A stretch of 36,578 nt of DNA, taken from a candidate division Zixibacteria bacterium RBG_16_53_22 (lineage in GTDB: Bacteria; Zixibacteria; MSB-5A5; UBA10806). The stretch lies in contig MEWP01000159.1 of assembly GCA_001775395.1 (NCBI GenBank), positions 1 to 36,578 on the forward strand, read 5' to 3'. The position numbers and the translations under genes were made by a program. Position 1 is the first letter of the stretch. Every line of letters starts with the position of its first letter. A model generated the notes under the pieces. The model ran no database searches. It worked only from the letters and a program-made list of their open reading frames with translations, and was not told where the DNA came from. Below, piece by piece: positions 20,788 through 28,814 of the stretch.

Positions 20788-21326
20788 TGGCCATGTATCA
20801 AGGCGTGATAATGGCGGGATTCGGCGGCCAGGGAGTAGTCTCTGGCGGGATAATGCTGGCATATTGCGGTATGGTCGATGGTCTCAATGTCACCTTCTTT
20901 CCGGCTTACGGCGCCGAGATGAGGGGCGGCACGGCCAACTGCTCCGTGGTGCTATCGACCGATCCGGTGGCCTCACCGGTGGTTGGACAGCCCGATTCGA
21001 TTCTCATTATGAATGAGCCGTCGCTGGCCAAGTTTGAGCCGATGCTTAAGCCGGGCGGACGTCTCTTCCTAAACACCTCGCTGGTGTCATCGCGGCCAAA
21101 GAGGACTGATGTCGAGGTGATCGAGGTGCCGGCCAACGATATCGCTGAAGAGCTTGGCAATATCAAGTGCGCCAACATGGTGATGTTGGGCGCCTATGCC
21201 AGGAAATCCGGCGCGGTTAAACCCGAAACCTTGAAGGATAATATCAAAGAAATCTATCCCAAGGCCAAAGAGGCCATGCTGGAGATGAATAAGAAGGCTG
21301 TAGATAGAGGCGCGGCGGCAGTTTAA
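20787..21326 (+). CDS. 2-oxoacid:ferredoxin oxidoreductase gamma subunit
   Basis: IMAGFGGQGVVSGGIMLAYCGMVDGLNVTFFPAYGAEMRGGTANCSVVLS. Confidence 0.92.
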   Translation: MAMYQGVIMAGFGGQGVVSGGIMLAYCGMVDGLNVTFFPAYGAEMRGGTANCSVVLSTDPVASPVVGQPDSILIMNEPSLAKFEPMLKPGGRLFLNTSLVSSRPKRTDVEVIEVPANDIAEELGNIKCANMVMLGAYARKSGAVKPETLKDNIKEIYPKAKEAMLEMNKKAVDRGAAAV

Positions 21327-21347
21327 TTTAATTATAGCCATATAAAG

Positions 21348-21377
21348 CGGCGCCCGGCCAAGCCGGGCGCCGTTTTT
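21348..21377 (+). terminator. intrinsic terminator after the oxidoreductase operon
   Basis: CGGCGCCCGGC-caa-GCCGGGCGCCG perfect 11-bp stem then TTTTT. Confidence 0.92.
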
Positions 21378-21381
21378 ATAG

Positions 21382-21410
21382 CCGGGGACTCCTATAGGCC
21401 CCGGATTTTT
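21382..21410 (+). terminator. second, tandem intrinsic terminator-like hairpin
   Basis: CCGGGG-11 nt-CCCCGG then ATTTTT. Confidence 0.6.
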
Positions 21411-21416
21411 CTTGGA

Positions 21417-21550
21417 CGGCAGACGTCCTCGTCTGCCGCTTGGAATGCATCACTGGCGGCAGACCGGGAGGTCTGCCGCCCAAGGAATTTTGGCCGGCAG
21501 ATGTCCTCATCTACCATTTATACTTAGCGAAGTAGGGGCAGACCCAGAGG
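21417..21550. repeat. cluster of related intergenic palindromes
   Basis: CGGCAGACG-tcct-CGTCTGCCG (21417-21438), GGCGGCAGACC-ggga-GGTCTGCCGCC (21455-21480), GGCAGATG-tcct-CATCTACC (21496-21515), then a degenerate copy. Confidence 0.8.
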
Positions 21551-21600
21551 CCCGCCGCAGTTCAAGGGATAGACAGAGCATCAAAAGGATAAAGAAAGAC

Positions 21601-21628
21601 TTGACGTGCATTTTAATAACTGTATTAT
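21601..21628 (+). promoter_or_regulatory. putative sigma70-type promoter for the LVIVD protein
   Basis: TTGACG, 16-nt spacer, TATTAT. Confidence 0.4.
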
Positions 21629-21696
21629 ATAGCTGAAAATCCTATCGCTTTTGGCCATCAGCGGCCTCATAACCGCAATTGAGGCAGGATATCGCT

Positions 21697-22917
21697 ATGA
21701 AAAACAACCGGACGATAGCCGCAACTATAATCGGCTTGATAATAATAGCCCCGGTTGCCAATGCCCAATTTTTCGAGTTGATAAGTATATGCGATTCTAT
21801 CGGTGGTTTTGATGTATTCGCCGATGAAGAATATGTATACGTAGCGGATGGCAGTTGCTTTAAAATTCTAAATATGTCTGATCCATACCATCCTTTTATA
21901 ATGAGCAGTTATCAGCTTCCGTATGATGCTACCGGCGTATTTGCCCAGTGTAATTATGCATATATTGCCATCGGAAGAAGTCTTCAGATCTTAAGCATCT
22001 CCAATCCAATCGAACCCGTGTTCGCTGGTGAATGTGCGGTCCCGGCGTGGGATCTCTGGGTCCAAAATTCTTATGCGTATGTTGTGGCGCCTGGTAGTGA
22101 TTCCTTAAGCGTAGTAAATGTTTCCAATCCGGCCGCGCCATTTATTGCTGGGGCCTGCACCACGACTTTCCCTTTTGATATACATGTAATTAACAAATAT
22201 GCTTATATAGCCGATTATCATGGGGGTTTGAAAATCGTGGATGTTTCTAATCCCACCAATCCCGTAATCGTGGGCCATTGCCAGACACCCGGGACTGCGC
22301 ATGGCGTGTATGTTTCCGGAAATTTGGCTTTCCTGGGCGCCGGGAATCACGGTATGCAAATAGTCGACGTCTCCCAACCATCGAATCCAATTCGTGTGGG
22401 CAGTTACATCGAATATCCTTTCGGCCATGTGACCGGTTCGTATGCGGTGGGCAACGTCGGCATTATTGTTCAACCATCGTTAAAAGCAATTGATGCATCG
22501 GACCCCCAACATCCCGTATTGCTGGAGTATCTTCATCCCGTCGGTGGATACGCCATACATGGTGAAGGAGAATATGTATACACCGCATCGAGCGCGCTGT
22601 GTATTTTGCGGATCAATACAACCGGGGTAAGCGAAAACCATGCGCCACCCGATGCTTTTACAATCACCTCCACATACCCCAACCCCTTCAACAGCCAAAT
22701 GCGAATTGAATTTGAATTGCCCGCGGAGTCACCGGTATCGGTGTACGTTTATGATGTTTTGGGAAAGCCGATTGAGGAGATTGGCGATAATGCGATATTG
22801 CCATCGGGATCCAATTCGATCACCTGGAATCCGGGCCGGTTACCCTCGGGGATTTACCTTCTGCGGCTTAGGGCGGGCGATTATTTTAAATCATGGAAAG
22901 TGACGCTACTGAAATAG
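21697..22917 (+). CDS. LVIVD-repeat secreted protein with T9SS type A sorting domain
   Basis: Signal peptide MKNNRTIAATIIGLIIIAPVANAQ; repeated L-I-V-DVSNPxNPxxVG units; C-terminal STYPNPFNSQMRIEFELP...SGIYLLRLRAGDYFKSWKVTLLK; track start 21679 less likely. Confidence 0.9.
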   Translation: MKNNRTIAATIIGLIIIAPVANAQFFELISICDSIGGFDVFADEEYVYVADGSCFKILNMSDPYHPFIMSSYQLPYDATGVFAQCNYAYIAIGRSLQILSISNPIEPVFAGECAVPAWDLWVQNSYAYVVAPGSDSLSVVNVSNPAAPFIAGACTTTFPFDIHVINKYAYIADYHGGLKIVDVSNPTNPVIVGHCQTPGTAHGVYVSGNLAFLGAGNHGMQIVDVSQPSNPIRVGSYIEYPFGHVTGSYAVGNVGIIVQPSLKAIDASDPQHPVLLEYLHPVGGYAIHGEGEYVYTASSALCILRINTTGVSENHAPPDAFTITSTYPNPFNSQMRIEFELPAESPVSVYVYDVLGKPIEEIGDNAILPSGSNSITWNPGRLPSGIYLLRLRAGDYFKSWKVTLLK

Positions 22918-22940
22918 GGGCCTTTGCTTAACCTGCCTCC

Positions 22941-23066
22941 GTCCTCATCTGCCGCTTGTTTATTAGCGAAACAGGGATAGACCGGTACGCCTTAGGGCGG
23001 GTTCTGTCCAACGAAATAAAGAAAGAAGTCGAAACCACAGGGGTTTCGACCTACAACTACTCGCTA
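22941..23066. repeat. composite intergenic repeat related to the 21.5 kb cluster, with hairpin and short tandem tract
   Basis: gtcctcatctgccgcttgtttattagcgaaacagggatagacc resembles 21503-21545; GTCGAAACC/GGTTTCGAC hairpin at 23028-23050; ctactcactactcact tract after it. Confidence 0.65.
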
Positions 23067-23747
23067 CTCACTACTCACTCTTCCAAATACAAACGGATTG
23101 AAATTCGTCCCGCGATCGAAAACATCCATCCCCTCGCGGCGCTTGAGGAAATTCACGACCGCGTAGGTGATCGGGGTAAACACGGCTTCGAATCCCACCT
23201 TGAAAATGTAGTTTGAAATGACCACTGTCAATAGTAGTGAATTGGGAATGGCACCGCCAAAAGCGATGAAGCAGAAGATGACCGTATCGGCCGCTTGTCC
23301 GACCATCGTTGAGGAAATGGTTCGCGACCACAGCCATCGGCCCCCGGTAGCGATTTTCATTTTCGCCAAGACATACGAATTGGAGAATTCGCCCGCAAAG
23401 TAGGCTATCAGCGAGGCCGCCACGATACGGGGGGTCAGGCCAAGAATCTTTTCATATGCATCCTGATTTCCCCAGTCGCGCGCCGACGGCAAGGCCCCGA
23501 CCGCGATAAACGTAACCGACATCAACATTGACGCGAAAAAGCCGGTCCAGATTACTCGACGAGAACTGCGGTAGCCGTATACTTCCGTCAATATGTCGCC
23601 GAAAATGTAGCTTATCGGGAAAAGAATGGTGCCGCCGTCGAACGTAAACGGTCCCAGATCCAGGATCTTGGTCGAGGCGACATTGGAGATCAGCAGGACA
23701 GCGACAAACAGTCCGAGGATTATGTCATAATATTTGTAAGGTCGCAT
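23064..23747 (-). CDS. queuosine precursor transporter (YhhQ/QueT-like, VUT family)
   Basis: LLISNVASTKILDLGPFTFDGGTILFPISYIFGDILTEVYGYRSSRRVIW is characteristic; multiple TM. Confidence 0.9.
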   Translation of the reverse strand: MRPYKYYDIILGLFVAVLLISNVASTKILDLGPFTFDGGTILFPISYIFGDILTEVYGYRSSRRVIWTGFFASMLMSVTFIAVGALPSARDWGNQDAYEKILGLTPRIVAASLIAYFAGEFSNSYVLAKMKIATGGRWLWSRTISSTMVGQAADTVIFCFIAFGGAIPNSLLLTVVISNYIFKVGFEAVFTPITYAVVNFLKRREGMDVFDRGTNFNPFVFGRVSSE

Positions 23748-23762
23748 TGCAGGCTTTAATTG

Positions 23763-24881
23763 TTAAAGGACACCATCCGCCTTTTTCCTGACCATCTCCT
23801 CGGCCACGATCATGGCCCGCTCGAGATCCAAGAGCTTGGTGGAATCGAATCGGCCCCGATAACTGGCCTTGGCGCCGGCCGGCGAAGAATAGAATTCCAT
23901 TTCAGAGATGATGTCGCTCTTATAAACTTGGGCCTCGGGGAAATTGGTCGTGTCGATCTTCCCATCATGAATATCGATTTCGATTATTTGACCGGTATCA
24001 TGCAGGCGGCTCAATATCCTCATCCTGGCGCCATCGATGATTAGTGGAATCGATAGCGCATGCAGCGCGCTGGCCGCATGGATTCTTATGGTTCGTGAAT
24101 TCGCAGTCCGCTGGATCAAGACGTCGTGGCCGTTGTCGAAAGAGGCCCAGGGATAAGCGTACCTTATCTCGCTGTCGGCGCCCAATACGATACGGCCCTT
24201 GCTATCGAGCGCCATCAATGCGTTTCTGACGTCGACCCGCCGTATCCCGAGCGAATCGGCGATTTCATCGACCTGCGGTATATATCCATGATTGGGCGGC
24301 GCCGTCAACAGAAAGCGGTAGACGCGCGATTCAATCTCGGAAAACGCGGAGGCTTTCGAGATTCGAACTGCATAGTTGCTGAAAGTCAACTCCTGTCCAA
24401 ACCACTCATCGGTCTCGGTAGAATGAATATACGATAAAGCGGCGGTAAGGCCGACAACCAGGACGGCCGGCAGAATGTTGAGAATCCTCGAACTACGGCT
24501 CAGGAACATGGAACCCACGATAAATAGCAGCGCCGGGTAAATTCCGAAAGCGGCCAGCTGGGATTTCTCGGCCAAAAGATATATCATCAATCCAATCGGA
24601 GGGAGGCAGAGGCCGACCAGCCTCATTCCTTTGATTATAGGCTCGTCGGCGCCGACAACAATGGCACTGATGGCCGCAAGAATCGACAAGACAATCAGGA
24701 GGAATATCGGCTGCAGGAAGATATATATGCCCTCCTTGATACTATCGCCGGATACTATTGCCAGGATACCGCTGAATACCACGTAAAGAAAGAAAACGAA
24801 CCGCCAACCGTCAAAACCCTCCTGAATATAATTCCTGAAACCGGAGGGGATAAACATATAGGCCTTGATCGCCTCGTTCAT
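23763..24881 (-). CDS. five-TM membrane protein with C-terminal winged-helix and MerB-like domain
   Basis: Hydrophobic segments at about aa 26-44, 51-77, 86-104, 109-127, 133-151; winged-helix-like RVYRFLLTAPP...VDEIADSLGIRRVDVRNALMALDSKGRI; then SALHALSIPLIIDGARMRILSRLHDTGQ resembling MerB [27 protein letters not shown]. Confidence 0.6.
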   Translation of the reverse strand: MNEAIKAYMFIPSGFRNYIQEGFDGWRFVFFLYVVFSGILAIVSGDSIKEGIYIFLQPIFLLIVLSILAAISAIVVGADEPIIKGMRLVGLCLPPIGLMIYLLAEKSQLAAFGIYPALLFIVGSMFLSRSSRILNILPAVLVVGLTAALSYIHSTETDEWFGQELTFSNYAVRISKASAFSEIESRVYRFLLTAPPNHGYIPQVDEIADSLGIRRVDVRNALMALDSKGRIVLGADSEIRYAYPWASFDNGHDVLIQRTANSRTIRIHAASALHALSIPLIIDGARMRILSRLHDTGQIIEIDIHDGKIDTTNFPEAQVYKSDIISEMEFYSSPAGAKASYRGRFDSTKLLDLERAMIVAEEMVRKKADGVL

Positions 24882-24888
24882 ATGATCC

Positions 24889-25653
24889 TCACGCTAACGA
24901 ATAACCGCCGTCGACCACTACGATCTGGCCGGTGATCCATTTAGCCCGTTCCGAGCAGAGAAAAACCACGACATCGGCGACTTCATCCGGCCTGCCCACC
25001 CGTTTGAAAGGTGTCCGGCGAACGACCTCATCGACCATCTCCTGGTAATTGGGGAATCCCTTCAAAGCGTCGGTATCTATGAAACCACCCGAAACCGTGT
25101 TGACATTGATCTGCCTGGGCGCAAGCTCGTATGCCAGGTATCGTGTCAGGGTTTCAATGGCGGCCTTGGAGGCTCCGATGGCGGCGTAGCCGGTTATATA
25201 TCGCACCGAGCCCAGCGACGACAGCGCCACTATCTTCGAGCCATTGGGCATCATGTCTCCGATAAGCTGGACCGAGCGCAAAAATGCCCAGGCATTGGTA
25301 TCCATGGAAAGGTGCCATGCCTTTTCGTCGAGATTGGAGGCCGACGTGAACAGCCCCAGGGCGGCATTGGAGACGAAAATATCGAGTCTGCCATATTTCT
25401 CCCGGACCTCGTCGAAGACCCTATGCATCTTCTCGTGGTTTCCTATGTTGCATCGAATCGCCAGGTGGCTGCCGCCGAATCCGTTCAATTCCTCGATCGT
25501 CTGGTCGGCGGCGTTCCGACTCCGCAGGTAATTGACTGCAACATTGGCCCCTCGCTCGGCCAGCTTCAAGGCGATACATTTTCCAATTCCCTTTGTCCCG
25601 CCGGTGATTAATGCAACCTTGCCGTCGAATTCTCGACGATTGTCATCCAACAT
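24889..25653 (-). CDS. fabL: SDR-family enoyl-[ACP] reductase, FabL-like
   Basis: TGGTKGIGKCIA cofactor motif; ALSSLGSVRYITGYAAIGASKAAIETLTRYLAYEL...VNTVSGGFIDTDALKGFPN closely follows the FabL pattern. Confidence 0.75.
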   Translation of the reverse strand: MLDDNRREFDGKVALITGGTKGIGKCIALKLAERGANVAVNYLRSRNAADQTIEELNGFGGSHLAIRCNIGNHEKMHRVFDEVREKYGRLDIFVSNAALGLFTSASNLDEKAWHLSMDTNAWAFLRSVQLIGDMMPNGSKIVALSSLGSVRYITGYAAIGASKAAIETLTRYLAYELAPRQINVNTVSGGFIDTDALKGFPNYQEMVDEVVRRTPFKRVGRPDEVADVVVFLCSERAKWITGQIVVVDGGYSLA

Positions 25654-25811
25654 TGAGGCTCCCTCCGCTTAAAGGATATGCGGTTGATTTCAGGTATTCG
25701 AAATATACAACGCGGCGGCAGAGATTGCCGCCAAATATTTAAGTTACCATAGTCGGCCGATATAGTCAATATTAACGTTTGGGCCGCGAAAAATCTTCAT
25801 AAATAATTTCC

Positions 25812-25838
25812 GGCCACTGACAGAATCTGACAGTGGCC
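25812..25838. repeat. near-perfect palindrome in the divergent intergenic region
   Basis: GGCCACTG-a-CAGA-a-TCTG-a-CAGTGGCC followed by caTTTTAT. Confidence 0.7.
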
Positions 25839-26008
25839 CATTTTATATTTCATGCAGTTCTTGCTTTGTGGACATTCAATGTGTTATTATTATGGTTGCT
25901 ACCTGAAGGGGCAGACGAATTTGCCGTTTGACCGGCAATCGAAGCCGGAATTAATTAGGCAGAGTTACCAGGTAGAAATCGTTCACACTTTAATCAAAAG
26001 GAGATCGT

Positions 26009-26329
26009 ATGCAGTTTACAGGCCAAGAGAATCATTCGATCGACCTCGATGACGCGGCCAAGATGACAGCAAATTACAGGAATGCTCACGAGCCGGGCGC
26101 GTTATTGGGAGGATATTTCAGCCTGGAGGGGATCAAGAAAATCCTCGATCAGAGCAATTGCGTGGGAATAAGGATTTACAATGCGCTTAGCGACGACGGT
26201 GATGAGCATTTTGTTCTGGTGGGGGTGAAAAGCGATGGTGAGGATTTGCACGGTGGCGAGATCGCCGAGATTGAATACCAGTGCCCGCCATATTGCCCGA
26301 CGGCCTCACCATTAAACGGCACCGCCTAA
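26009..26329 (+). CDS. small conserved-looking protein of unknown function (106 aa)
   Basis: AAAAGGAG ribosome-binding site before ATG; acidic, C-terminal CPPYCPTASPLN; stop codon abuts next ATG. Confidence 0.75.
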   Translation: MQFTGQENHSIDLDDAAKMTANYRNAHEPGALLGGYFSLEGIKKILDQSNCVGIRIYNALSDDGDEHFVLVGVKSDGEDLHGGEIAEIEYQCPPYCPTASPLNGTA

Positions 26330-26956
26330 ATGAGTGATCTGTTTTACCCGGTGCTCTATGCGACTACGGCCTCGTCGGCGCTGCCTGTGGCGGCCGGATT
26401 TGCGTTCTATCGTCGTGCCAGGCTCGATACCAAGATTCTGCTGGCCCTTTTCATCTTGATTCTGGCAATCGATTTCTATTACCTTTATTGCGCCTGGCGA
26501 CAATCCAGCGCCAATTGGATACATCATTTCTATCTGCCGGTCGAATATGCGGCTCTGGGGATAGTCATCTCGACCTGGCAGGCCAGGCTGATCGAGAAGA
26601 AGGTCATTCTCTCGAGCGTCGTCTTGTTTACTCTGCTTTGCGCCTGGTATATCATCGGCGTTCAAGATTGGACCAGCAGCAGCGATTTCACGGCCTCGGT
26701 GGCTTGCGCGCTTTTCGTGGGTATGGCCTCCTACACGCTGATCGGGATTGAACGGCGGCAGGCCGGTGCGCTTCTCAAGGATTACCGGTTTTGGTTCCTC
26801 ATCGGCCTGCTGATCTATTCATCGGGAAACCTGGCTTATTTCGCCTTCTTTCGCCGATTTGTCTCTTATTACCTATGGGCGGGCCATAATCTGCTTAATA
26901 TCGTTGCTAACGTCTGTTACACCGTGGGATTCGTATGTCAAGCTCGCTGGGAATGA
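26330..26956 (+). CDS. multi-TM integral membrane protein, unknown function
   Basis: Six to seven hydrophobic segments; TAA of the previous gene directly precedes its ATG, and it overlaps the next gene. Confidence 0.75.
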   Translation: MSDLFYPVLYATTASSALPVAAGFAFYRRARLDTKILLALFILILAIDFYYLYCAWRQSSANWIHHFYLPVEYAALGIVISTWQARLIEKKVILSSVVLFTLLCAWYIIGVQDWTSSSDFTASVACALFVGMASYTLIGIERRQAGALLKDYRFWFLIGLLIYSSGNLAYFAFFRRFVSYYLWAGHNLLNIVANVCYTVGFVCQARWE

Positions 26957-27843
26957 TCTGGGGTGTCGTGATCGTCACGCTCGCGCTCCTGGTTTTGAGC
27001 GCGGGCATAGTCATGAGCTTGATAATCCATACCAGGAAAATGCGGGAGTCGGAGCAACGCTTTCGCCTGCTTTTCGAGCGCGCCTTCGACTCTATCATCC
27101 TGGCTGACGAAAGCGGTGTCATACTGGATACCAACCAGGCTACCTGCGAGCTGTTGGGCCAGGAAAAGCCCGATCTTCTTGGCCAACCCATATTCAACTA
27201 TTTGTTCGAGGAGGATACCGGCCGATTTCAAAAGGCAATGAAGAAGGCCCTCTCCCAGGGCAGCGAAATGGCTGGAGAACTCCTGTTGAGAAATAAATCC
27301 GGCGCAAAACTTTATGTCGAGGGTGTGGTCGGGTACTTCGCATTTCTCGAAACCGATTATCTCATAATCAGTTTCAGGGATCTAACGGAGCGGATGGAGG
27401 CCTCCGAGGCCCTCAAAACGGAACGTCGCGTTCTCTATGAGAAAAATGTGGCCCTCAGAGAGGTCTTGCAGCATATCGAGGAAGAGAAGACAGAGGCAAG
27501 AAAGAATATCGCGCAAAGGATTGATCAAGTCATCTTGCCCCTTGTCAAGAGGATAGGCGCAGCCAAGGATACTATCAACGAGCATTACTACCACCTGCTC
27601 GTGGACGAGCTTAAGAAGCTCTCAGGCTTCAGCGGCGGGGCCTCCAGCCTTTATTACAAGCTATCTCCCCGAGAAATCGAAATCTGCGACCTGATAAAAA
27701 TGGGAGCTACGACCAAGGAGATCGCGAAAACCCTGAATATCTCGATAACCACCGTTAACAAGCATCGGGAGCGAATCAGAAACAGGCTTGATATTTCCAG
27801 GAAAGATGTCAATTTGACAGTTTTCCTGCAAAATTTGGAGTGA
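26935..27843 (+). CDS. membrane-anchored PAS domain protein with LuxR-type HTH
   Basis: N-terminal TM (VVIVTLALLVLSAGIVMSLII), PAS segment, coiled coil, LSPREIEICDLIKMGATTKEIAKTLNISITTVNKHRERIRNRL. Confidence 0.9.
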   Translation: MSSSLGMIWGVVIVTLALLVLSAGIVMSLIIHTRKMRESEQRFRLLFERAFDSIILADESGVILDTNQATCELLGQEKPDLLGQPIFNYLFEEDTGRFQKAMKKALSQGSEMAGELLLRNKSGAKLYVEGVVGYFAFLETDYLIISFRDLTERMEASEALKTERRVLYEKNVALREVLQHIEEEKTEARKNIAQRIDQVILPLVKRIGAAKDTINEHYYHLLVDELKKLSGFSGGASSLYYKLSPREIEICDLIKMGATTKEIAKTLNISITTVNKHRERIRNRLDISRKDVNLTVFLQNLE

Positions 27844-27949
27844 GTAATGTTGATTACGCATTCTTAGGGCATTGATGTCGTATTGACTTGGCGCTGTTTT
27901 CCCCTTTATTTCCTACGATGGATAACATTAGGGGGGCGCGGGTCCTAAG

Positions 27950-28303
27950 ATGAGCAAGTCAGAGCGCCTTATTTTCATTCTATCACTTCTTCGTAGCAGC
28001 AAGTATTTGAGAGCCAAAGACTTGGCCCTAAAATGCGGTGTCAGCGAGCGCACCATTTACCGCGATATCATCTCCATATCCGGCATTAACATCCCCATAT
28101 ATTATGAAAATGGGTACAGGCTGCTCAATCAGGAATTCATGCCGCCGGTAAATTTCACCTCTTCCGAGGCCAATTTCCTGGTTACTTTGCTGTTGCCCCG
28201 GGTGAAGTACCATCGCAAGAATGCCCATAGGATTGCCGAGCGCATCCTGGACAAACTCGAGGCTTGCCGAACCCCGGAGCAACCGGTAAATGCCGCCTGG
28301 TAA
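27950..28303 (+). CDS. HTH_11/YafY-type transcriptional regulator lacking a WYL domain
   Basis: RLIFILSLLRSSKYLRAKDLALKCGVSERTIYRDIISIS; ends after 117 aa. Confidence 0.75.
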   Translation: MSKSERLIFILSLLRSSKYLRAKDLALKCGVSERTIYRDIISISGINIPIYYENGYRLLNQEFMPPVNFTSSEANFLVTLLLPRVKYHRKNAHRIAERILDKLEACRTPEQPVNAAW

Positions 28304-28332
28304 ATTGATCCAGCATAGTTGATCATCTCGAC

Positions 28333-28746
28333 TTATTCGCCTATGATCTTGATAATTAAGCGCTTACGGCGCCGGCCGTCAAACTCGGCGTAATATACTT
28401 GTTGCCAGGGGCCGAGATCGAGGCGACTGTCGGTAATCGGCAGGATAACCTCGTGGCCGATTAGGAGATTCTTCAGATGGGCGTCACCATTGGATTCGCC
28501 TGTTCGGTGATGGCGATAGTCGAGGCCGGTCGGAGCGAGCTTCTCCAGCCATTCGTCGATATCGGCGAGAAGCCCCGATTCGGCATCATTTACATAGACA
28601 CCGGCCGTGATGTGCATGGCGGAAACAAGACAGAATCCGTCGCTTATCCCCGAATTCCTGACCTGCTCCTCGACCATATCGGTAATTCTCAGGAATTCGC
28701 GCTTCTTGCGTGTATTGAACCAGTGATAAAATGTATGCGCTTTCAT
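28333..28746 (-). CDS. YjbQ family protein (UPF0047)
   Basis: [81 protein letters not shown]. Confidence 0.93.
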   Translation of the reverse strand: MKAHTFYHWFNTRKKREFLRITDMVEEQVRNSGISDGFCLVSAMHITAGVYVNDAESGLLADIDEWLEKLAPTGLDYRHHRTGESNGDAHLKNLLIGHEVILPITDSRLDLGPWQQVYYAEFDGRRRKRLIIKIIGE

Positions 28747-28814
28747 CGATGCTCCTTGAAATGTGGTTTAGCCCCACTGTCGCTTCATATGTTCATTTTG
28801 CCTAAATTGAATCT

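Noticed and set aside
18672-21326. Specific substrate assignment (2-oxoglutarate versus branched-chain 2-oxoacid)
   Set aside because: Sequence alone supports the enzyme family but not the substrate, so gene symbols were left blank
21417-21550. Possible CRISPR array
   Set aside because: Units are self-complementary, differ from each other, and have short, irregular spacing; no cas genes nearby
22956-23216. 86-aa plus-strand ORF at the downstream repeat
   Set aside because: Translates the intergenic repeat and the antisense of the queT-like gene
23763-24881. Functional organomercurial lyase (mercury resistance)
   Set aside because: Catalytic cysteines absent in the MerB-like region and no mer genes around
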